64,000 nucleotides of DNA from Phytophthora quininea (Eukaryota; Oomycota; Peronosporomycetes; Peronosporales; Peronosporaceae). Each line of letters opens with the position of its first letter. Positions within the stretch are counted from its first letter, which is position 1. The stretch lies in contig JAAVTG010000843.1 in NCBI GenBank assembly GCA_011947345.1, forward strand, positions 157,276-221,275, read 5' to 3'. The notes beneath the pieces are model-generated. The model made no database searches, was not told the origin of the DNA, and saw nothing but the letters and a program-made list of their open reading frames with translations. This document shows, one piece after another, positions 57,249 through 64,000 of the stretch. The translations under genes and the position numbers were made by a program.

Positions 57249-58238
57249 TTATGTCCATTTCCCTATCAGTGCCATCATCCCAGCCCCCAGCCACAAGCTG
57301 CAGTAGAGCGTGAACCGGTGACTTGCACTGCGCGACAAGAACTGCTGGTTGGTGGTCATGTTGTACGTCAGGAGCTCGACGAGTCCCGTGTAGAGCAAAA
57401 TGCCGCCTGCGATACAGTCCAAAATGCCTTGAACCCATAGCGACGTCGGAGAGGAACTCGAGTAGGATTTCTTGATGCCGAGGCCGATCACTTGACCAAT
57501 CGGAGTCGTGATCGCGAACGCCATGTTGACGATGAACAACTTCCGGCGCTCCGTGATGGAGCTGACCGAGGCACTGCCCACAGCGACACCCTCGAAAAAT
57601 TGGTGGAAACTGAGCGCCGTCAACAGCGTCTTGAATTCACTGTCGGTGACTCCAAGATCGACGCCAACGATGACCGAGTGGAAAATCACGCCCGCTTCGA
57701 AGATAATAGTGGCAATTCTGCGGCGAATGGTAGATTCCCGAGAGGCCTTTTCCTTTTTCTTCTGAATCGAATCGGCAGGTTGAACTGCCGACAAGTGCTC
57801 ATCGGAATGAACATGTGCACCATGTTTGTACTTGGTGGTATCGTCGTGAGAGTGCCCGTTGCCGTCCGAGTGCTCGTCGCTGTGTGCGTGGCTGTGTGAG
57901 TGGCCGTGAAGCATAGAGCCCTTGCTGCCGAAGAACACCGCACTCTCACACTCGATAAGATGCATCAGCACTAGAGTAATCAGAACAAACATTAGTCCGA
58001 GACACTGGTAATCGTCGACGATATGCCCAAGGGCCTCGTTGTTCAGCTTGTCGACCCCTTCGTTGACCATGTGGATGAGGCCGGTGGCGATGACAACTCC
58101 AAAAGAGAAGGCGCTGATCGCTTCCATAAAGATGGTGTTAGCTCGACAGAGCGGAATTTTCTTGGATAGAATGGGGACCATCGTTCCAGCACCAGAGGCC
58201 ACGAAGATGATGAATATGGCGGCGACATCGAGCGCCAT
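57249..58238 (-). CDS. ZIP-family metal transporter
   Basis: 329 residues from the ATG at 58238 (the earlier ATG at 58403 lacks support from its paralogue). Eight membrane segments are expected. Segment IV carries H-S-V-I-V-G-V-D-L-G and segment V H-Q-F-F-E-G, the histidine- and glutamate-containing metal path of ZIP transporters. The loop between segments III and IV is histidine-rich (H-G-H-S-H-S-H-A-H). These proteins move zinc or iron into the cytosol. It ends 83 bases from the XMAP215-like gene, tail to tail. The paralogue at 60679-61656 is about 75% similar. Confidence 0.92.
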   Translation of the reverse strand: MALDVAAIFIIFVASGAGTMVPILSKKIPLCRANTIFMEAISAFSFGVVIATGLIHMVNEGVDKLNNEALGHIVDDYQCLGLMFVLITLVLMHLIECESAVFFGSKGSMLHGHSHSHAHSDEHSDGNGHSHDDTTKYKHGAHVHSDEHLSAVQPADSIQKKKEKASRESTIRRRIATIIFEAGVIFHSVIVGVDLGVTDSEFKTLLTALSFHQFFEGVAVGSASVSSITERRKLFIVNMAFAITTPIGQVIGLGIKKSYSSSSPTSLWVQGILDCIAGGILLYTGLVELLTYNMTTNQQFLSRSASHRFTLYCSLWLGAGMMALIGKWT

Positions 58239-58481
58239 GCGGACTTGGAAAGCTTGGATTGAGGTTAAATGGAATATGTTGTCGCAGGTTGCCTTCCTGC
58301 TGGGTATGAATAGCGTAACAAGAGATAAAGTTACGGATAAGATCACCGTAGAATGGCAACCTGAAACTTCCCAGCATCTTGTCAACGCAATTCCAATTGT
58401 CAAGACTGATCGTCCATATCTGATGATACTAACGCGCTGAAGAAAACAATTCTTACATTTAGTACAATATTTTTCTCTTTA

Positions 58482-59593
58482 TTATGGAGATACTGACGCT
58501 GCGATGCAATCGTCGACAGCTTTAAGCTTCGCCCTGAGGATGCGAATCCGTTCTTTGATGGGGTATTTCGTGAGCTTTCGGCGTAGCGGTGACGAGAATG
58601 TCAAGTGTTTTGTTCGTTCCGAGTGGCCCACCTGAATCTGGGCGTCTTCATCTTCCAGGATCGCTGCGTACGGAGCACGTCCGATGCTAATTCCGTAAAC
58701 TGCTGCGTGCTCGGCCGTGTCAAAGATCATGAGCTCCTTGAGAATTGACTTGACAACCGAGTCCTTTAGGGCTTCATACCCTTCGACCATCGTAATATGG
58801 TCGAAAGCGTAGCCCATAAAGCCTGGTACTTCCACCTCCGGTGAGTTGAACACCGGCCAGAGCGGATTATCCACCGGAACAAACGTGATGGGACCGACAT
58901 AGTTCGATCGCTTCCTGAAATTCATGACGTGGTCAGGTGTTGCCGCAAGCACCATACTTAGTGCACTTTGTCGCTTCCAGGCTACGAAGCGTTCAATTCT
59001 GGGGTCTCGAAACTCGACGATATCGCAGAACATGGCCACGAAGCCATGCTGTTCGGTAGTCGAGCAGTACTGCTCCAATGCTTCGTGTGTGGGCTGAATA
59101 GCGTGGTTGTGAGCCAGCTCACGGTCCAGCGCATGTCGATACGAAAACAGGAACGATTTAAACGCCGACGACGAAGAAATGACCGTGTGGAAGACCTTCT
59201 TCTCCTCGATTAATGACCGATACAGCGGCCCGTGGTATTGCTGGACGAACGCTCGCCACGCCGAGTTGACGGCTTGCAACTTGGCGAGCGACTCCCCGTC
59301 CAAGTAGTCGACGATCTGAAGTGCCACTCCGTCGATCGAAATCGCGTCGAGATGACGCTCCGAGCTTGCACTGGACTGGTCGGTTGTGCTTTTGTGGTAT
59401 TGCTTTCACATTCGGAGATGCAGACGAACGTGGAGCGGAAGCTGCGGGATGGCGAGACGGTCACCAACTGGTCCACTGCCCGAGGAGACGAAGTCAACGC
59501 CAGCAGATGAAGTTGCTGGTTCACATGCTGTTGTAGTCGAGAAGCGCCGCTTTGCATAAAGCCAAAGAGGTTCAAACCAGTAAAGTGCGTCAT
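58482..59593 (-). CDS. F-box-like protein
   Basis: The first exon starts at 59593 (M-T-H-F-T-G) and a 59-base intron is likely at 59371-59429 (GTTCG donor, AG acceptor, phase kept). The F-box-like segment follows (V-D-Y-L-D-G-E-S-L-A-K-L and W-R-A-F-V). A 200-residue C-terminal domain with no family I can name has a conserved-looking P-V-D-N-P-L-W-P-V-F. It may resemble SUKH/knr4-type or F-box-associated domains, but that is a guess. F-box proteins choose targets for ubiquitin ligases. About 350 residues. Confidence 0.7.
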
Positions 59594-60678
59594 AGCTGTG
59601 GGTGAAGGCAAGTTGAGGAATGCCCATGCTTGTCAAACGTCGCTTGTAGCACAGATGTAGCCATCTTATCGGAATAGAGTTGGCGCGATTTCATTGGACA
59701 GTTGCTATTTTTGGTCGTGGCGCTCCTTGATTGGAGTCGCAGTCAGATTGTTACCATGGAAGCGGAGCCTTCTTCTTCACGCCTATTTCTGGTGATAAAC
59801 CCTCCTTCGCCTTGCTGTGGATGCACGACAAGGTTCACAACAATATGGTAACTTCGTGGTGCATTGGATGGTAAAGACCGCAGTCCTTTCACTGAGAAAT
59901 ACTTTCAAGAACTCCCCGATCACATATAAAAGCATCGTCCCAAAGGTATTGCCCCTTCCTCTCATTGTTGTCTTCTTATGAAACTAAAACCTAGCATTAT
60001 TTTTTTTTAGATATGTTGTGGCGAGAACATTTTCAAACGCTCAAGGTTAAGACAAATGGCTTCATCCCGGTAGTACGTCCTGAGACGGTGCCGAGTATGT
60101 GTCAAGATTGCTGCAAGACTCATTTATCCTCATTCCACATTTGTGGGGAATATTTAAACTAAAAGATGTAAATTGAAGTTTCGCTCGCCGTCGGATAAGC
60201 TGAAGTCCTGGGAAGTGGGAGCTGGCAATTTGTCCGACGGCGGACAGCAGTTGTGTGAGCTAACCGATCGCTGGCTCTACGGAAACGAAGCTACGCTGAT
60301 TTGCGTCGCCTTCAGCTACAATTTGGAGAGCCTGGAGAGGCTCAAGTTCAGTGGATGCACTCAAGATGTGGAATTGGAGGCGAGCAGCACTACTTTTCGG
60401 GCTCATGGTGGCCAAAACCCAACCCAGTGAACCAGCAGCAATTAATTCCACCGACCAAACCTGAGCTTTGAGCTTGACGAGCTGCCGTTTCTTTTACCAT
60501 TTCTACCAGAGCATCGTTTTCAAGTTGTGGGTACCGGATGAAAACGTACGGCGCCAGAAGTTTTGTCCTTTGCTCGGTGTTCAGCGCTCTAGCCCAAGTT
60601 TTCCTTCAGCCAACGATCTCTCTGCTCTCATTTTCACTTTTCGTTGTTGTCCAGCAAGATCAAGTCAACCAGCAAGCC
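59594..60678. other. Intergenic; one uncertain short frame
   Basis: A plus-strand frame of 85 codons at 60173-60430 has no features beyond acceptable composition and is probably not a gene. A run of nine T lies at 60001-60009. No RNA gene seen. Confidence 0.4.
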
Positions 60679-61656
60679 ATGCAAGACGACGGCCTTCATA
60701 TCGGAGCCATCTTCATCATCTTCGCCGTGTCGGCTGCCGGCACCATGGTCCCCATTCTATCCTAGATCATTCCGCTTTGCCGAGCCAACTCCATCTTCAT
60801 GGAGGCCATCAGCGCTTTCTCGTTCGGGGTCGTCATTGCTACGGGACTGATCCACATGGTCAACGAAGGCGTCAACAAACTGAGCAATGAAGCTCTTGGA
60901 TCCATCGTGCAGAATTACGGAAGTCTCGGCTTGGCGTTCGTGCTGATAACGGTGGTGGTGATGCATCTCATCGAGTGTGAAAGTGCGGTATTTTTCGGCA
61001 GTAAGGGGTCGATGCTCCATGGCCATTCGCACGGTCATTCCCACGGTCACACTTCTAGCGAGGCTACCCCTCATCAACACGTCAACACGCCCAGCGAGAA
61101 CTTTTCACCTTTACAAGCGGCCGAGAATACTTACCAAGTGGTCGTGTCGGACAACGGCACCCAAGACTCAAACATTCGACGCAAAATCGCCACCATTATC
61201 TTCGAAGCTGGCGTAATATTCCACTCCATCGTCGTCGGTGTCGACCTCGGAGTTACTACTGGAAACGAGTTTAAGACTTTACTGACGGCGCTCTGCTTTC
61301 ACCAATTTTTCGAAGGTGTCGCTGTGGGCAGTGCCGCTGTTGGTTCCATCAAGAGACGCAGTACGTTGTTCATGGTCAATATGGCGTTCGCAATCACGAC
61401 TCCTGTGGGCCAAGTGATCGGTCTCTCCGTCCGGAATTCGTACTCGAGCACGTCAACCACTTCGCTGTGGGTTCAAGGAACGTTGGACTGTGTTGCCGGC
61501 GGGATTTTGCTGTACACGGGACTCGTTGAACTATTGACGTACAACATGACCACCAACCAGCAGTTCTTATCTCGTAGCACGCCGCAACGCTTCACGCTCT
61601 ACTTTTGTTTGTGGATGGGCGCTGGGATGATGGCTCTCATCGGGAAATGGTCTTAG
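60679..61656 (+). pseudogene. ZIP transporter paralogue with an in-frame TAG
   Basis: Encodes the same eight-segment architecture as 57249-58238, including H-S-I-V-V-G-V-D-L-G, H-Q-F-F-E-G and a histidine-rich loop (H-G-H-S-H-G-H). The start at 60679 (M-Q-D-D-G-L-H-I-G-A-I-F) matches the paralogue's. A TAG at 60763-60765 replaces the lysine codon of the paralogue's P-I-L-S-K; the frame before and after is the same and everything downstream is open to 61656. It is a true nonsense change, a sequencing error or, less likely, a readthrough site. Confidence 0.85.
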
Positions 61657-61719
61657 CTAGCAACAGCTGAGCCATCTGAGCAATAATACAATTTATTTGT
61701 CTGCTCTATTTCTCGAGTA

Positions 61720-63948
61720 CTAGGACATGGTGCACTGCGGAACTCCGCCACAAAAGACAGAGCTGCACGATCGCTGCTGGTCGATGATTGCAGCTGCAAA
61801 TCTGTTGCCTGCTTGATGCATTGCAGTGGCTTTCTCTTCGATCCCCAATCCAACGCCACTACCGCAGCCGCTTGCTGCATCAGCGTCTTCCTGCTGTTCC
61901 TGCCAGTGTTCCTCATGCTCTGGCCGCTGATGCCCACTCCTCTGGTGGTGCCTATCACGTTTCTTTTTATCGCGTTTCTTCTTAGCATGGTATCGTTTAA
62001 ACGCCTTCGAGTCTCCGTAGTAATGGCAAAGTACCGAGTCAACTTTGTCTACCACGACGTGGGTTGACTCATGTACGTCTGAGCTGGTATCGTCCCCTTT
62101 GGGTCGATTGGGCGGCCACTTCCTTCATCCTTCGGGTTAATTAGCGGGAGTTTTAAGTACCGACAGATCGGGTTGCAGCGATGTGAACCGAGAAACCGCT
62201 CAAACCCTCGCAACGCCAAGTTTCCCTTACCAAATTCCTTACCGCGTCTTGTATGGATCTGAGGATCTGTATAGTGGTCGCCAACGCCTTGAATATCGAC
62301 CACGAGGATCTCCTGCCCTGAAGCTTCGTACGTAAAGTGCGAAAACGTCTGTGGCGTGTTACGCTCTAGCTCGCTGACGTAGCCAAATTGTTGTTATGTT
62401 TGTGGTACTCCCCAGCAATGAAAGGCTCCACCCCACAAATCGTTCCACGCAACGTTAAATTCTCCACGTCCTCTTGGTCGCCACCATCAGCTCCAGTGGG
62501 AATCAGCTGAAGCACCCATGCCTCCAGAAACTCCACACGACGCGGAGGGTTGTAAGAATTGTATAACTTGGCGTACTTGGCAGCCACCGCCTGCATCTCG
62601 ACGTCCTTGAAGTACGTGTCGGGGTTTTCGTTGGGATTTATGGCAATCTTTGCTACATAGCTTGTGCATTTGGACATGACACTGTCTTCGTCGACGGCAT
62701 CCACTCTTACAGCTGGCGGCGGGACGCTTAGATCCTGTAGATGAAACACTTGTCGTAGCCCTCCCTTCGCAAACGGCTTCGTGTCAATCTTCACCTTGAT
62801 CATGGATGATGTCCACTGCACGGAGAATGTGTTAGTCATTCCGTAATTTTTTTAAAATAAATTCATTCCTGTACCTTGCGGTGTTCTGAATCAAACACGT
62901 GCTTGATCGCATCGCGTTCCCGTAAAAGTGAAAAATCTGGCGGTTCACGGTACACAATCGGAAGCTCCAACGACAGTAGATCTGATGTCTTGGCAATCGC
63001 TACAGTCAACGACAGAGACAATAAATATTAGAGTCCCCTTGCTAGTAAAAAGAAAGGAATGATACGCTGAGGCCTACTCTGATCAGCTTCGCTTAATTCG
63101 TCCACCAACTGCACCCGTCGGTCCTTATATTCGGTCACGGTAATAAATCCTTCCTGATACAGTTTCTGCAGATTCCGGAGCTTTTCCAGGTTCTGGCCAT
63201 CGCTTTCGACAGAATAGTTGGACGTCGAACCGGGGTAAACCCCATTCCTACAGACTGCGGCCACGATCCGTCATAGAAATCTTCCTGTTGATTATCACCA
63301 TCCACAGGCCCTTCCTCAAGTTCTTCATTGAGATCTTCCAGCGTCCTTTCCACTGTAAATTCTTCCTCAGCTTTGTGTTCCTCCTGATTATCTCTGGGCA
63401 GGTCTACAGATCCATCGGCTCTATGCAATGAGGCTTCTCTTCGATAAAAGACGGCGGCGCTCGAGAACTTTTAGTAAAATTCTCGGAACATGTGCGTCTC
63501 CTGCTGTCCAGCGGCGGCTCTGGTTCACAGTCGTCCTGATTGTCGAGGCTAGCTTCGTTTAGCCCGTTGGTTTTTTTCTTCTTAACCACCCATTATCAAT
63601 TGGGTTTTTCACTTGCCCACCTCGCAGAACGATGTCTGAGCTATGGAATCTCCTTCTGATAGGGACCACATCTTCATCTTCGCGGCCTTGTTCCAGTAGT
63701 AGTTGTCCTGGATATCTCCAATTATAAAACTGGGGTTTTCCTGCCACCCATAGTGGGGTTTTATTACCTGTCGGGCGTTTGGGGTTTTCACCAGTAGAAC
63801 TTGAATTCGACGAGACAGACCGCGAAGTGGACGACGGAGACAGCGACGGAGCTCGCGGAGGCGCCGGTCGGGGCGACGAGATGGACGAGCGGTCCACCGC
63901 AAGTAGCTGCTGTATCTTGGCGTCCTCCCGGATGGCCGGCAGCGCCAT
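61720..63948 (-). CDS. Alpha-kinase (MHCK/eEF2K type), frame-broken
   Basis: A serine-rich N-terminus (63559-63948) and an acidic stretch lead to a short helical L-x-x-L-x-x-L-Y-Q-E-G-F-I-T motif (63060-63200), like a SHOCT domain. An intron at 62816-62874 (59 bases) precedes the kinase domain. Y-V-A-K-I-A-I-N holds the nucleotide-binding lysine, V-V-D-I-Q-G-V-G-D is the catalytic segment, and the C-x3-C-type end S-H-R-C-N-P-I-C closes the zinc-binding core. The tail (61720-62055) is lysine- and histidine-rich. Breaks lie near 63575 (A-run), 63420, 63250, 62385 and 62060. Alpha-kinases phosphorylate targets such as myosin heavy chain or elongation factor 2; this target is unknown. Confidence 0.8.
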
Positions 63949-64000
63949 GGACCCTGTGCGGCTTCTCGAGAATATGGCCCTTCTTCGCTAAAAATTTAGG
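63949..64000. other. Upstream end of the alpha-kinase gene
   Basis: 52 bases at the window edge that may contain the 5' leader or an earlier exon. Confidence 0.3.

Noticed and set aside
60173..60430. 85-codon plus-strand frame
   Set aside because: No signal peptide, domain or paralogue; chance open frame cannot be excluded.
1..64000. CRISPR arrays, bacterial operons, riboswitches and tRNA genes
   Set aside because: No regularly spaced direct repeats, no polycistronic packing, no cloverleaf that I could support; the window is eukaryotic nuclear DNA.

Overview
The window is nuclear DNA from a plant-pathogenic oomycete, most likely a Phytophthora species. The evidence is short secreted proteins with an RxLR-dEER motif after a signal peptide, a START-FYVE protein family, introns of about 50-72 bases, and dense LINE, LTR and pogo-like elements next to ordinary eukaryotic housekeeping genes. 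There is no sign of bacterial operons, CRISPR or tRNA genes.

The left and middle parts (1-47 kb) are a repeat-rich, rearranged, effector-bearing region. A multipass membrane-protein gene (59-3470, minus) is split by a young LTR element with a 5-bp target duplication. From 4.8 to 38.5 kb the sequence is built from repeated, inverted blocks. Block 1 (helicase-associated-like repeats plus an RxLR effector) occurs at 4.8-7.1 kb (-), 33.4-36.1 kb (+) and 36.6-38.5 kb (-). Block 2 (a START-FYVE gene, a GC-rich leader and LINE remnants) occurs at 7.6-18.3 kb and, inverted, at 28.4-32.6 kb. The left copy of block 2 carries a 6.46-kb LINE flanked by a 13-bp duplication; the right copy is the matching empty site. 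The spacer between the arms (18.3-28.4 kb) holds an intact diverged START-FYVE gene, a cysteine-rich secreted protein, LINE 3' ends and membrane-protein fragments. A 2.5-kb pogo-like transposon with a MITE nested inside one terminal repeat lies at 38.6-41.1 kb. A cluster of related cysteine-rich secreted proteins, itself in an inverted duplication, lies at 44.0-47.3 kb.

The right part (47.4-64 kb) is gene-dense and mostly free of repeats. It holds a Hook-like coiled-coil protein and a five-TOG XMAP215-type microtubule polymerase transcribed divergently from a 230-bp intergenic region, two ZIP metal transporters in inverted orientation on either side of an F-box-like gene, and an alpha-kinase at the right edge.

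Two RxLR genes are intact (6568-7005 and 42298-42660) and at least five are broken by small indels or a lost start. Cysteine-rich secreted proteins form a second candidate effector family of four members. Caution: single-base frame breaks, many in homopolymer runs, also occur in genes that should be essential (the XMAP215 homologue and the alpha-kinase). Some of the apparent pseudogenes may therefore be sequencing or assembly errors.
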